Source: Lineus longissimus
Taxonomy: Eukaryota; Nemertea; Pilidiophora; Heteronemertea; Lineidae
Assembly (NCBI RefSeq): GCF_910592395.1
Contig: NC_088325.1
Span: 7,347,501 to 7,411,500 of the forward strand
DNA length: 64,000 bases
Reading direction: 5' to 3'
Shown: positions 20,763 to 33,189 of the stretch, piece by piece
Layout of the letters: each line of letters opens with the position of its first letter
How positions within the stretch are numbered: the stretch's first letter is position 1
Translations under genes and position numbers: made by a program
The notes under the pieces: model-generated
What the model was told of the DNA's origin: nothing
What the model saw: the letters and a program-made list of their open reading frames with translations, nothing else
Databases searched by the model: none

Positions 20763-21878
20763 ATGTATAAATAAAAATCTGGGCCTATTCTGATTTGACT
20801 TATTGCAAGTTCTATAGTATATGACCTCTTGTGTGTTCTATACCTGTAGTACTTACATGTAGAGACTATGGGGAGTTTTACCAGGACATGCATTAGGTTG
20901 GCTGATTTTTAGGCCAATGTCATGTTTCATAAGATAAAAGGGAGCAAAGGCAACCAAATCAACTCAAAATGGAATAACAAATTCAGGATAAGCATTGTAC
21001 AATGTTTTACATAAATTTCCTGTTCATTTTGGTAAATTTTCCTCACTTCTGACTAATATGAAATGTAGCCCCATCTCAAGGGAATTCCACAAAATGCAGA
21101 TCTATCTAACATATATTTCTCCATCATCGCTCCAGAATTCCAAAATGAAAGCCCGCCAAGATATATCCTGTATCAATCTCGACTCTCGGCAGAAGATCTG
21201 TTGTCATCTGATCTAAAATGACGGAGGAGTTGGATCAGAAACTATTACACCTCCACGTCCATTGTGGTAGTGATGCAGACAACCAGTAAACCATGGAAAT
21301 TGAAAAAGAAAATTACTTGGGTTCCACAATTATCTTTCTCTATTTGTCAAACAAGAATTTAGCAAATTATCAGTAAAACCAATCAACATGATGAGAAGGC
21401 AGTATCGTAGCAGTCACTTTTAGAACTGTTTTTGGCTACATGCCCATGACAGGATTCCAGATAACACTTGAATGGTCATAAAAATGGACTCTGTCTCAGT
21501 TTTCATCCACATTTCAGTGTCCACGCTTGAATTCCACATATGTCAATTCAAAGATTTGTCACGAGTTTACTGTGAAGGGCAACAGGAAGTTCTATTTGAG
21601 TCTTTGGCAATAGTCTTCGGAACAGCAGCACATGAGGTTCTGAAACATGAAAAAATTTCATAGAATATGGCCACAGTTAGTGCAGTTTATGATACATGTA
21701 CTGACTTTATACCAGGCAGTCTGAACAGGAATTATTCATTGCCCAGTTTTTTCAATTTCCACCTCCGTGATTTTTCGGGGGAAATTGTTTATTTTCATTG
21801 TACAACTTTCATGGCCAACAGCAATTTTCTGGTAAGAGACACAGTTTTTGAAGAATAGAAACATGGGGATCATATTTT
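20763..21878. other. No recognised feature
   Basis: This is AT-rich DNA without recognised exons or repeats. Short open frames on both strands show no family resemblance. Confidence 0.4.
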
Positions 21879-23488
21879 CGATTTTAGCCACCTGGTGGCC
21901 TTGACTCAAACCGGACCGAAATTTAGTCTGCAAGGTTTCATAACATAGGGCTACATATGTACCAAGTTTAAAGTCAATAGCTCCAGTAAATCCTTAAGTG
22001 CCAGTCCATGAGAGAACCATGCAATATCATGCAGAAGTGGCAAGATGGGGGTCAACAGATTTGGTTGCAATTTTTACCATGGGGTACACTGGGGGAGGTA
22101 TGAAGGCTGGTGGCTTCGTTTGGCCATACACCCTATGGTTCCGGTGTACGACCATTAACCCTTTCCTATGCATTATCTATTAGAAAATACCCCCAAACTA
22201 GACCTATTGCAGCTAATCTTTGGCACCAGTTCCCGAATTCTTGTTGAATACTATTGATGTGGAATTGAAAGATGGGGCCTTGAGCCATATTTTCCATAAT
22301 TGTTATTTGCCCCAAATAGGAGGGTAAGGGGTGTCCCAAAAATGCTCTACAATCCATTTTTTAATGAAATGGCCAGGGCCATTGTGCTCACCTCATGTGG
22401 AGGAAAGATGGATAAAGAGCATGGTATTGTGTCATGTAGTGTTAGGTTTGATGTAGGTCCAAGCAATTACGATTTCCCCAAAATGGCCAATTTACATAAC
22501 ATTCGACCTCTGTGACCTTGAAAAGTAGGTCAAATCAAAGAAAACCCGGTTGACACATTGAATGGTTGTTAGAATTAGATGTACCTATGATATAAAATTG
22601 GTGCCAATCGGGCAAGTCATTACTAGGAATAATGGCATTTTGAAGAATTTAGGATTTGGCCCCCTCCCTGGAGGCCAAACGGCAAATCAGATCGCACCAA
22701 ACTTCGGTACCTGAGATTATCTGACCAAGGGGTACATGTGTATTTAATTTGTGATCAATAGTCATTGCAGTTAAGAAACGTGCCATAGTTACGGCCTGAC
22801 GGTGAATTTACGCCATTTGACCTCTGTGACCTTGACAAGAAGGTCAAATTAAAAACCTGGGTGACATATACTGTATGGTGGTTAGATGTACCCATGATAT
22901 CAAATTGGTGGCAATCGGGCAAGAAGTTAAGGAATAATCACATTTTTAAGGTTTTTGGATTTTGCCCCCTGGTGGTCAAGTGGTGAATCATATTGGACCA
23001 AACTTCGGTCCCTGAGATCAACTGACTAAGGGGTAAATGTGTACCAAATTTGGTATCAATAGTCATTGCAGTTTAGAAACGTGCCATCGTTACATCCTAA
23101 CGGCCAATTTACACCATTTGACCTCTGTGACCTTGAAAAGGAGGTCAAATCAAGAACCCAGAGGATATATGATGCACCTTTGCTAGAAGTACCTACCATA
23201 TTTTTTTCAAAATTTCCCGACTACTATTAAGGGAGATATTGCATATTTTCACTTTTAACGTTTGGCCCCCTGGTGGCCAAACCATGAAACGAATCGGACC
23301 GAAACTTGGTCTCCAAGGTGTCATTACATAAGGGTACATGTGTACCAAGTTTCAACTCAATAGCTCTAACAGTTACGAAACGTGCCCTGCTAACGGACGA
23401 CGGACGACGACGGACGACGACGACGACGACGGACGACGGACGCCACGGTATGGGATAAGCTCACCTCTGCTAAGAGGTGAGCTAAAAA
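21879..23488 (+). mobile_element. Tandem-core element with GACGAC microsatellite and hairpin end
   Basis: Core units of about 300-315 bp are marked by GACCTCTGTGACCTTGA at 22504, 22819 and 23120. Each also has 'gtggcaatcgggcaag', 'cccctggtggccaaa' and 'aagaaacgtgcca' in the same order. A partial unit lies at 21879-21990. After the last unit comes a (GAC/ACGG)n tract (23394-23450). The perfect hairpin AGCTCACCTCT...AGAGGTGAGCT follows at 23458-23483, then AAAAA. Related copies occur at 33965-35110, 37500-37712 and 57790-58690. The plan fits Helitron/Helentron-derived interspersed elements; that classification is inference. No protein is encoded. Confidence 0.8.
23458..23483. repeat. Terminal hairpin of the tandem-core element
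   Basis: An 11-bp perfect stem (agctcacctct / agaggtgagct) encloses a 4-base loop and is followed directly by AAAAA. The same sequence in inverted orientation starts the copy at 34337 ('ttttagctcacct'), so both ends of the family carry it. Confidence 0.85.
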
Positions 23489-23859
23489 TGAGGTCTTTGG
23501 CAAGTGACCTTTACATGGATAAGCTTACTATATTGCTTTTCAATTTAAAAAAAAAAAATCCAGGGAACTCTTCTGGTTTCTTCGCAGCGGGCCCGACTGC
23601 GCGTCCCTCCGGGGTCCCCTCCTGGAGACCATATAAAGCATATATCTCTGGATCCCCTTATGAATCCCTCCCAAAATATTATTTGAGTATTAGTGAGACC
23701 TTTAGGATATGAAATTTACCATTGCCCCCGCCCACCCCTCGATTTTAATCCCTTTGGGGCCGAGTAGCCCTTTCGAGAGATAAGCGGTTAGGTTGGAAAC
23801 CGTCCTGCATGCAACAACAACAGCAGTTACACAAGCATGGCACATGTTATCAGGCCATG

Positions 23860-24821
23860 TGCATGGATGCAGCATAGAGGAAGAAAGAACACTTCAACTA
23901 AAGTGCGGTTTTTCTGAAATAATAAAGGATTTCCAATGTGGACTGGTAGGAAGTTATCCTCATGACACTTGTGTCCTCCCATTGAAGCAGTGCAAGAAAG
24001 ATATGAACGCTCATTTGAGCCGTTGTTTGACTCTAAATCAGGCTGCCCAGGTCAAAACAGAATGGCAGCTGATTGCACTCCGTGCTGGTGTGTTCGATAT
24101 GTGTTGGACACCACCATTTGTCCAAAACACAGGTACCAGAGGAGTTTGTTTTGGAGTTCGTCCAGGAAATGTCAACACCCTTTACACCCTCCCAAATCCA
24201 AGGAAAAGCCACGGAAAGCTAAACAATATGGAGGAGGCCAGGTCCATCCAGAGAAGTCTAAAGAAATTTGGAACCAGTGGGACGTGCTTGTTCCTGTTGG
24301 ATCAGGTAAGGCAGTGCCAGTAGTTCAGTACATCTTGGAACATGTTAGGCCTATTATTAGGGCCTCAGCAGTGTGCTGGGCTGTTATATGAATGCATGTA
24401 AGCCTAGGCGTTGTGCCAGGCTCTGTCAATCCAGGACCAGGCCCTAGTCGCAAGTAAAAACTTGTCTTATAGAGTTTACACTACCCACCATTGACTAGAG
24501 TAGGGCTCGGAGAGTGATTGGTCTCACTAAACGCGAGTCAGGACTCGCATACTGGTACGGTAGGCCTAGTTTGTTTTCATACTACATGTACTAGTGGTTG
24601 GGCACAACATTTGTTTGTCACTTTATGAGGACTGCTCTTGATCCATTCAAATCGTGACACCCACATGTAGGCGAAATTCACTTTATGCCAACTTATGGGG
24701 TGGTATTGGGATTGATTGTTTTCAATACTTTTCTTCTCCATTTCAGTTCTCTGCAAAAGTTGTGTGGCTAGACACAAAGAATACATGGCTAATTTTGAAA
24801 CTAGATCATGTGCAGCGGAGG
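23860..24821 (+). pseudogene. N-terminal Cys/His-rich exons of the SDNAGCYHN pseudogene
   Basis: The first exon includes a CVLPLKQCKKDMNAHLSRC segment with C-x6-C-x6-H-x3-C spacing, likely a zinc site. After a one-base frame change around 24085 it reads 'TTICPKHRYQRSLFW' and 'RKCQHPLH', also Cys/His rich. It ends 'DVLVPVGSG' at the donor CAG|GTAAGG (24306). The small next exon (24747-24821) continues 'LCKSCVARHKEYM' between TTTCAG and GTAAGT. The frame change is probably a sequencing error or decay. Confidence 0.75.
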
Positions 24822-25972
24822 TAAGTCCAGGACGTGCAAATGCTGTTTAGATTGATAAAGACTGTGGTGATGTGGTGATGTGGTGTTGTTGGAGAAAAAA
24901 ACATTTTTTCATGGACAGGCCAGAGAGGATAAAAGATTCTGAAAAAGGGGGCGGGGTTAGCAGCTCTTTTAGTTTACATGTGCTGAGGTCCAAGTAAATG
25001 TTCAAATTTCTCTATGAAGCTGTCACAAAGCTTTTGTGTTTCTTGGCATCAGTTGCATAGATTATAAGTACATGAAAAATACTGGATATCTGTTTGTAAT
25101 TTTCAGCCTGCCTCATCTACAGTTTCGTTGTCCCCTGTCTCTGAAATTCAACCTGAGGAAAAATCGAAGGAACCTGATGGTATGGAATTTGAGGTACGTG
25201 TTCTTAGCTTCACAGTCTAGGCACAACAATTTGTACCTTATTATTTGATAAATAATCAGTCAGATTTCCTTCAGTGAATCCAGGTAATTTCTCATCGGTG
25301 CAATGTAAGGAAATTTATTATTCTATAATAAATTGTAGTGCCCAGTAAATGACGCGACATCTAGTGCAAAAGGAGTTGAGATACTCTGATCCTAGCATAC
25401 GCTCTAGTCTGTTGTTGTTAAACCAGAGCTCGTTTAATCTTGGCACCGTGGCCCTTTAAGCCATCATACATGGCATGGGCTGTGCTAGTATTTTAATCTA
25501 TTAGCCCATGGAACTCACAGTTTGCTTTTCAGTGTTTTGACTCTGAGTTGTAAGGAAGCTTGTTTCTTTCAGGGTGGAGATGGAGACAACCAGAGTTGGC
25601 GAGTAATTTTGCCTGTTACTGGGAGTACCGGTAATGGATCATCATGCTCAGAAGCTGATAATGTTATCATAAAGGTGAGCATTGATGCTAGGTGAAAAGA
25701 GGTACAGCCAATGTGTGCTGTGCAATAAAAAGACATTTTGTAGGATGACTGCTCCTAATGCTATGCTGGTGAGTTGCAACAGTGTTAAGATTCCCTTGCT
25801 CAGTGAAAATCTAACTTGAGTCAAATTTGGTTTTTCATAGTCGGCTTGTAAGGGAACTTCGAGGCTTTATAGTGACAACACGTCCATGGACCATTTCATT
25901 GATGCTATGCTGTCTTGTTGCACACATAAGTAATTACTGGTGTGGCCGTTGAAAGTTCCTCTTTCATTTCAG

Positions 25973-27153
25973 GGTGGCCACTTGCTTTCTGGAAATGGTA
26001 GCTCCACACCAAGTACAGAGACTGATAATGGTTGTGATATGATGGATGTGACTTGGGCACCTACCCCAGCGCCACGAAATGTCGAACTGGCAACACTGAA
26101 TAGTTTCCTTGCTAAAGGAGGATGTGCTCCAGTAGATGGTCAGCTCGTCACTGCCATTGACAGTGCTTCACAAAGAACCCTACGGTATTACAAATCGAAG
26201 GCAAGGGAAGCATTTGGTCTAGTTCTTCATCTTCTCGCACCTGGACAAGAGGATGAATTGATGGCGTTGGTCCATCCTGCACCATCGGTAGTGGATGACA
26301 GTTTAGCTGCTTCAGTCGTGAAGTGCTACAATGAGGCGGAAACATGGTTCACCAAAAGACAAATCCTATCCATCCTTGCTCCAAATCACACTAAAGTTGC
26401 TGGCTAGTTTCAAGATTTCATTAGCTGTTGCACGCAGTTCAAAGGATTGGCATGTAGTAGTAGGCAAGCCCTGTTGGTGTATCCCATCCTCATTGACGAC
26501 AAAATTGAGCATCATTACCGCCAGTCCCCACCACTCTATCAACTGAACCCCTCAGGCTCTGCTGTATCAATAAGTTCTGTTGGTTGATGAGCAGGGTCAT
26601 GTGTGGAATGAGAGGTATGAGAAAGGACAACTATTACAATAGAATGACCCTGGTATTTCCAGTTGTTGAAACCAGGTTACATCTTACATGTACATGTACA
26701 TGCACTTGAACTTGAGTGACCTGCTCATTGTCACTCATATTTACACTGTGCATATACATTTTGAATTGCTATTGTTGAAAAAATACCTAGTATTCAATGT
26801 CTACCTTTTTGCAGGAACTAATCCCAGGATTGACTATCTATAGAATTGACAAGGCAAGAAAACACGCTACTAAAGTCGGTCAAGCCCAACCTGTGCATAT
26901 GGAGCCAGTCACCCGATCCCGTATGGATGAGGCGAAGGTGGATCACTTCCTCGACTTCATCTCTAGGCCAGAATTTCTTCAAGATGTAGCATATGGAACT
27001 CGTACTATGAAGCTGAGCCATGGGGAGAAACTGGAGATACCAAATGTTGTGAGGACTACCATCGTGTCAAGACTCATTCAGTTGTACCTAGCATACTGCG
27101 AGGAAATTGGTTTTCAACCACTGAAAAGAAGCTCACTCTTCTCAATAATTCAG
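25973..27153 (+). pseudogene. Central helical exons of the SDNAGCYHN pseudogene
   Basis: Exon 25973-26395 is exactly 141 codons, phase 0 at both ends. It ends 'QILSILAPNHTK' with a weak donor (GTTGCT). Exon 26815-27153 (113 codons) starts 'ELIPGLTIYRIDKARKHA', so the splice joins a continuous helical stretch. 'MDEAKVDHFLDFISRPEF' and 'GEKLEIPNVVRTTI' are the best-kept motifs. Both exons are open throughout, unlike the exon that follows. Confidence 0.8.
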
Positions 27154-28500
27154 GTAAGAATGCCAATTACAGGTATTTGGAGTTCGACTTCCAAAGGTAC
27201 CAGCAAATGCAACTCCTTGACAAAGATTTATTTTGAGTTCTTCTGCTGTGGATTTGGAAATTGTGTTTGTCTGCCCAAAACAAGTTGAAATCCAAGGGTA
27301 TTCCGTGAGAAAGTATGGGAAAAGTTGGACCGTCTATTGATTGAAAAAGAGGAGAAGTACATCCTAGTAGTATTATTGAATATATGACATGTGTAATGTC
27401 ACTTCTTTCATGTCTTTTTCCTCACTTGTTTACATACTGGTTGTAAAATAAAATTGTCTTTCGTTCAGGTGTGCGCTACATCTCAAAAGATTAGACAACA
27501 TTGCCGCAGAAGGATCTCAAGCATTCGATACCCTACTCAAAGTTGTAGAAGTCCTTGGAGACTGTGGTATGTATAAAAAATGTAAACACTGATATGGTTG
27601 AGTCTTCTGCATTATTCAGTCACATAGGCTGCCTAAAACTGATTGTAACACATTGCCAAGCCAGCTATGCCCATTCGGCCAAGCCAGCTATGCCCATTCT
27701 GTTTCACTTGTACTCTTTGTTTTTTCTCAGTCTGCTAAAAGAAAAGATAGGCCTACATGCATCAGTCAAGCACTATTATACTCATAGTGAACTAAAAAGA
27801 ATTTCACATGCAACCTGCTTATCAAATTAACTTTTTTTCACATTAATTTCAGGTTATCCACATGCAACAATAGAGGACTTGAATGTCTAGATTCAGTCTG
27901 CGAGGGTTTAAATAAAGACGGATTTCAAACTTCATGTCAGGGAAGCCAGCCAGTGCCCTGACCACTGTATCATGTATGCCTTGGGGGATGGTACAACACC
28001 TTGCAGCCACGAACATGATTTGTCATGTCAATGATGTGACGAGATATCGTATATATTTGATACCATCGAGTCAGCCTTCAGCGATTCAGACGTGTCATAC
28101 AGGTATGGATATTTTCTTATGCCAAGCATGTTCTGTATGCCTAGGATTTGTGTTGATGAATGACACTCAATGCCATCATGATCTTCTGGCTGTTTTCTTG
28201 ATTGTTTCCTGAACCATCATACAACTACTTGCCTTACATCAAATTTGATTCAGTAGCACACACCTCTGAGAATAAGTGTGTGGTCATGGACTTTCTCAGG
28301 CATCAAACAGTGATTTGTCAGTTCCATCAATTTGCTGCCTGATGGTGTGCCTCAATCTGTATATTGTTACTGTGGTGTAGAAATCAATTGAATGTCAAGA
28401 CCCTATCCCACATTTCAGGCTCAAAGTAAACACTGTCTAAGTGACTTATGCCACCCCATGCTTATGCTTGTGCTAACGTAAAATGCGGTCTTGTTTTCAG

Positions 28501-30128
28501 ATATGAGAAACAGAGGGAAGAGCTTCTTTTTAATTTTGAAGTGGCAAAGGAGAAGATCATTCAACTGAAGGCACATTTGCTGAGGGCCAAGAACCAGGAG
28601 AGGGCCAAGACCAAAATTCTTGATGAGCTGCTGCCAAACCAATGCTTGATGACCATGGACTGGGCAATGAAATTCCTACCGATGAAGTTCCCGGAGGCCC
28701 AGCAAGACTGGTTTGCTAAGAAAGGCATCTCCTGGCATGTGTCTGCATTGGTGACAAAGACAATGGAAAATGAGCACCAGGTTAGTTGCAGAGGTCCTCC
28801 ATGTATGAATGTTTCAGTGTGACACTGTTCTTTAATCTGCGCGACTGAAGGACCTTCCAGTTGAATGAGTGAAAAGAGGCTGGTGTAACTTTTTAAAGAA
28901 GTGGTAGCCTATGCACAGAGTGATTTGGACTGAAGAACTCAAAAACTAAACAGTCTGTGTGCTGGGAGAGGATCTCCTATTTCAATTGATACTACAATGC
29001 CATGGGCAGTATAGTTCATTTGTTTCACAGGAATGATGTCCTGTCATCAATACTAATTGATGATGGATGTTTGATGTTCTTCCCAAAGTGACAGCAAATT
29101 TAAGTGATACATGCCAATACATGTATCTCACCCTAGACGAATTCCTCCTTATGTAGTGTCCAATACGTACACCGTCTCATTTTTAAGTTTTGTAATTTTT
29201 GTTCTTTTTCAGATACACCGCTTTGTCCACGTGCTCGATCAATGCAAGCAGGATTGGTTCAGTGTCTACTCGTTGATTGAGGCCTGCATCGCAAAGCTTC
29301 AAGTCGAATTGCCACAAGTGACAGAGCTGTTCCTTCGTTCTGACAATGCGGGTTGTTACCACAACGCTTCCCTGCTATTGTCTCTGCCATCACTGTCTAA
29401 AGCCAAGGGGATTTTCATAAACGATATGACTTTAGCGAGGCCCAATCGGGCAAAGATATATCTGATAGAAAAATTGCCCCAATGAAGGCTCACATGCAGC
29501 GATATGTGAATGAGGGGCATGATATCCAGACTGCCCTGGATATGAAGAATGCTCTTGAGACGTATGGTGGAGTACGCAGTTGCTATGTTGCCGTTGCAAC
29601 CCTAAAGCCCGGAGCAGCCAAAGAAAAGGGCACTTGGCAAGGAATAACGTCGTACACAAACTTTCAATTTGAGGAAGAAGGCATTCGGGTTTGGATAGCG
29701 TATGGTGTCGGGGTTGGCCAATTCCATAGCCACAATGTTGTACTGAAGAAGACCAGACAGGGATCATCTGGTGTAATCATAGGTGATTACACTCTACCAG
29801 ATCAAACACAGGAAGTCTTAGTGTCTACAGTCCCTCACAGTTTGTGCAAGTCCCATGCCTGGAAGATGGTTGCGGTAGGATGTTCCCTAGCCAGGAGGCA
29901 CTCACCATGCACATGGCTTGCGGTACTCATGATGCCCTCCCACTGAAGGACACGAAAATCGATAAAGTCAAGAGGAAGTGGACTGAAGTTGATGCCCTTG
30001 CAAAGCCTTCTGTTTCAAGTCGTGCTATTGAAGTGTCGGGCACCGTTGAGTCTGGAAGCAGCCTCGTTAAAATAGGATGGGCTCAGCGTGGCCAACGGAC
30101 TGCACGGTGCAATGCCCCAGAGGTCTGA
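28501..30128 (+). pseudogene. RNase-H-like and C2H2 exons of the SDNAGCYHN pseudogene
   Basis: Exon 28501-28780 encodes 'TMDWAMKFLPMKFPE' and 'GISWHVSALVTKT'. The last exon starts at 29213 with 'RFVHVLDQC' and 'LFLRSDNAGCYHNASL' (about 29330). A one-base frame change at about 29420 follows, then 'YDFSEAQSGKD' and 'MKAHMQRYVNEGHD'. A further frame change at about 29838 precedes a finger CLEDGC...H....H (about 29856-29920). The order D(x)N...D...and a terminal zinc finger suggests an RNase-H-fold (possibly transposase-derived) enzyme; that is inference. The reading ends at TGA 30126, where a LINE fragment begins. Confidence 0.78.
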
Positions 30129-30705
30129 TTTGCCTTTTTAACAGTCAGATTTATATGACAATTGAAAGTCAAATCGCTACCGACCACGACACCCAGGTCC
30201 CGAACGTTTTCGACCTTGGTTAAAGCACGACCATGAATATTATAATAGTATACTGTAGGGTTAAGCTTCCTGGTGATACTCATACATTGACATTTAATTG
30301 CATTTAAGCACATCCCCCACGTTTTACACCAATGGGCTACATTTTCAAGATCACCTTGTAGTGCCAGACAATGCTCCAATGACTTAATCAACCTATACAT
30401 GTTTGAGTCATCTGCAAATAGAGACGTAGTTGTATTCTGGCCCATAACTTCAGGAAGGTCGTTCACATACAATAGAAAAAGTAGTGGCCCAAGAATCGAG
30501 CCCTGAGGGACACCTGAGGTTACATCTTTAACCGTGGAGACTTCGCCATTTATGCACACTCTTTGCTTCCTGTCAGTTAGATAAATGTGTACACTAGGTA
30601 CAAATGTATACCCAGGATGACATTTGGTGTCATTACGGCTGCTGTTGTTTTTGAGATACAATGTATTGTGTATTTACCAGGTCAAAGGTCAGCTGCTTTA
30701 AAACT
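30120..30705 (-). pseudogene. LINE reverse-transcriptase fragment
   Basis: The minus strand reads 'YLTDRKQRVCINGE', 'VTSGVPQGSILGPLLFLLY' and the active-site box 'SLFADDSNMY', then 'VRDLGVVVGSDLTFNCHI'. The stretch is open for about 190 codons with no internal stop. It lacks both the endonuclease and the C-terminal tail, so it is a fragment of a CR1/L2/Jockey-type element. It overlaps by a few bases the last readable codons of the pseudogene upstream, which suggests it truncated that gene's 3' end. Confidence 0.88.
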
Positions 30706-33189
30706 CAACTGTGTGGGGGGGGGCATTGTATGCTTGTATGTGTTTATGTTGTAAATAGTCAAATATAGTGAAAAGAAGTCATAGTACATTATACATCGTA
30801 GTACTAATTTTCATTATTTCTGGTGGACTGCTTGTTCACTTTTCTCGTTCATGTGTGATTAGATAGAATGCGCTGTCTGCAGAGGTCTATCCTGACCTTT
30901 GGCTTTGTTGCCTGATCATGCAGGTGAAAATCCTTATTTTTCTGGATGTAACGCTAAAGAAATAGTTGGTCCAAGCAGACAAACCATGAATCGGGAGGGG
31001 TTGTCCCCTATATACAACGATATTGATATTGATTAAGATTTTGTTTGAAAAGTTAGCTTGGCTACAGGCATCGTTGGGAGTGGATTATTTATGAAAAGTG
31101 TCCCTTATCCGCCAACCGAGGATTGAAATTTCGAAGAGGAGGCTTAGGTACATGACCACCCTGGGAAGTAGAATCTCTTCAGATCACTGAGTGCCCGCCC
31201 CCCCCCCCCCCCCCGCCCATGCATTACAATGGTGACCCAAAATGTCTTTTTTATAACATCATACAGCACCGCAAAGGAAACAAGAGGCTGGATGACCTAA
31301 TAACACAGGACTGAGGGTGTAAAGTAGTAAATATCAGCTTTATACTACTGTTTGAAGGTCAAGAGAACACGTTATACCACTAATATTTCCAATGCAGAGC
31401 TGCCAGCTGGATGAAATATGATTGAACTAATCAGCCATGGTATGTAAATATTACAGGAGGCAACGGAAGATATCCCTAGTTCAGTATGTTGTATCGGTAG
31501 CTTTACAGAAAAGAAGTGTCAGAGAGGATGAGACTTTTCCATGGACAACTGTGGTATGTCCAGGCTGGGTTGTACAGCACAAGGATACAAAATGCTGTCT
31601 GTAATTGAGAGGTATCCTGATTTAACAGAGGTCAAAATAAATAGAAATGACCAGTTTGGGACTAACACCACTGTCTTTTTTTGATAAGGTAGAGATTACA
31701 GGAGTCAACAAAATTAATTTTATTGAGAGAAATTGACCTGCCCTGCAGGTGATTGGAATTTACAATATAAAGGGTCGTTTTCATATTTGAAAATCCCTTC
31801 ATAATCAAGGGCTACCTCTGACTAAAACAGCACCCATAAACAATAGACCGCCAATTTGACCCCAGCTCCTAACTGCGGGAAAACCCAAGTCCAGCAACCA
31901 AAAGTACCAAAAATACATTTTTGTTTACATTTGAACTGCACACATGCGTTTGTTTACAATTTCCCGCGAAATCTCGAAAATCAGGTGACCTGCAATCGTG
32001 GATTGAAAATAACATTTATCTGGGTTCAGCAGGTCAGCAGGTATACCGGCTGTTCCAATCATCCCCCTACAGCCATCTGTTCAAAAGGTAATGTTATTCA
32101 CCCCACAGGGAGTGCAGGTAATTGATTAAGCCCCTGCATTACTTAACAGCAATGGCTTGGCTTCTGTGAGTGGTAAGGAGAATTGACAGTGTCCGATTAA
32201 AAATCCCTCATTTCTGCTCCGCTGAAGTAAATTTTTGAATAAAACCAAGACGTTGCATCAGGGTAAGGTGTCACCACCATTCATGCAAAATTTCAAGGCG
32301 ATCCAATGCCTCTAAGTGTGACTTTATTCGTCCCCCTTCTAATATTATTATATAGAAGATTTAGACCAGCGATGACGTCATTTCTGGTGATACCCTACGT
32401 TGTCCAATGAACGCTTTTTAAAGTGTACCATTTGGCATGCATTAGCAATGTATTTTATCAGCGCTGACAATTGCCGAACAGAATGCCGTAGCTCCGTCAA
32501 TTTGCAATCAATTTTTATGGGAGTAACATTATTGTGTTGCTTAAAACGTCTACTTTTTACTCATGTAAGAATCGTAGTACTAAAAACTAATATGCAAACA
32601 GAATCATGCCGATTCACTGCACATAGGTACTGTGGGAATTCTCCACTTCAAAATACATCGCGAACAGAGCGTGCACTTCCGATATCGTTTTCACAGAATT
32701 GTGGCCAAATTTTCAAGATCTAATTTCTGAAAGTATTCCCTTAAGACCTTATGACTACCCACTGAAAGGAACTAGTGATAATATCGCCTACTTAACTACT
32801 TTTTAGCAGAAAAGTGGTTACTTGTTGCAAAATCAATCTTCCATCTTTACACTGGTCACAGTGGGTATGCTGAAATATAGTCTGGTTCCCTGGCCAATTC
32901 AATGCGCAGAATACAACTGCGCAACTATACGTCATAACCCGGGCTTTTGAATCGTCAAAAAATCTGTCAAATGTGCCTGTAGCGCCAACTGGCGGTGAAA
33001 ACTAAACTAATTCCATTACAAGTCAAAATGAAAAATTATTAAAAAATATTCGGCCAGATTTGAAAACAATATTTCCTCTGTGGCCCGAGGTATAAAGGAA
33101 AGAAGTTTAAACTTCCCGATGACCTCATTCGCCGAATGTAGGTCGGATCGCGCTGATTTTTGGTTTCTGAGTTCCCCTTGGGCTACTCC
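30706..33189. other. Unassigned DNA with homopolymer runs
   Basis: A G-run lies at about 30715-30724 and a 17-base C-run at 31198-31214. I saw no recognisable exon, LTR or inverted repeat. Open frames of 90-110 codons (for example 31856-32125, 32400-32723) have no family features. Confidence 0.4.

Larger units (their letters stand above)
23793..30128 (+). pseudogene. Eleven-exon SDNAGCYHN/C2H2 family pseudogene
   Basis: Spliced minus nothing, the plus strand gives a long protein of a family I recognise as recurrent in cnidarian and molluscan genomes but cannot name. Exons: about 23860-24306 (with a frame shift near 24085), 24747-24821, 25107-25193, 25573-25674, 25973-26395, 26815-27153, 27469-27566, about 27854-28102, 28501-28780, and 29213 to about 30128 (itself with two frame shifts); the 5' limit is unsure. 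Every internal boundary has AG/GT and most have good pyrimidine tracts and GTAAG-like donors. Exon 8 (27854-28102) contains three in-frame stops (near 27888, 27909, 28030). Regions: Cys/His-rich N-terminus ('TICPKHRYQRSLFW'), 'KVDHFLDFISRPEFLQDVAYG', a CxxC cluster, 'DWAMKFLP', 'FLRSDNAGCYHN', 'YDFSEAQSGKD', and a C2H2 finger. Confidence 0.85.
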
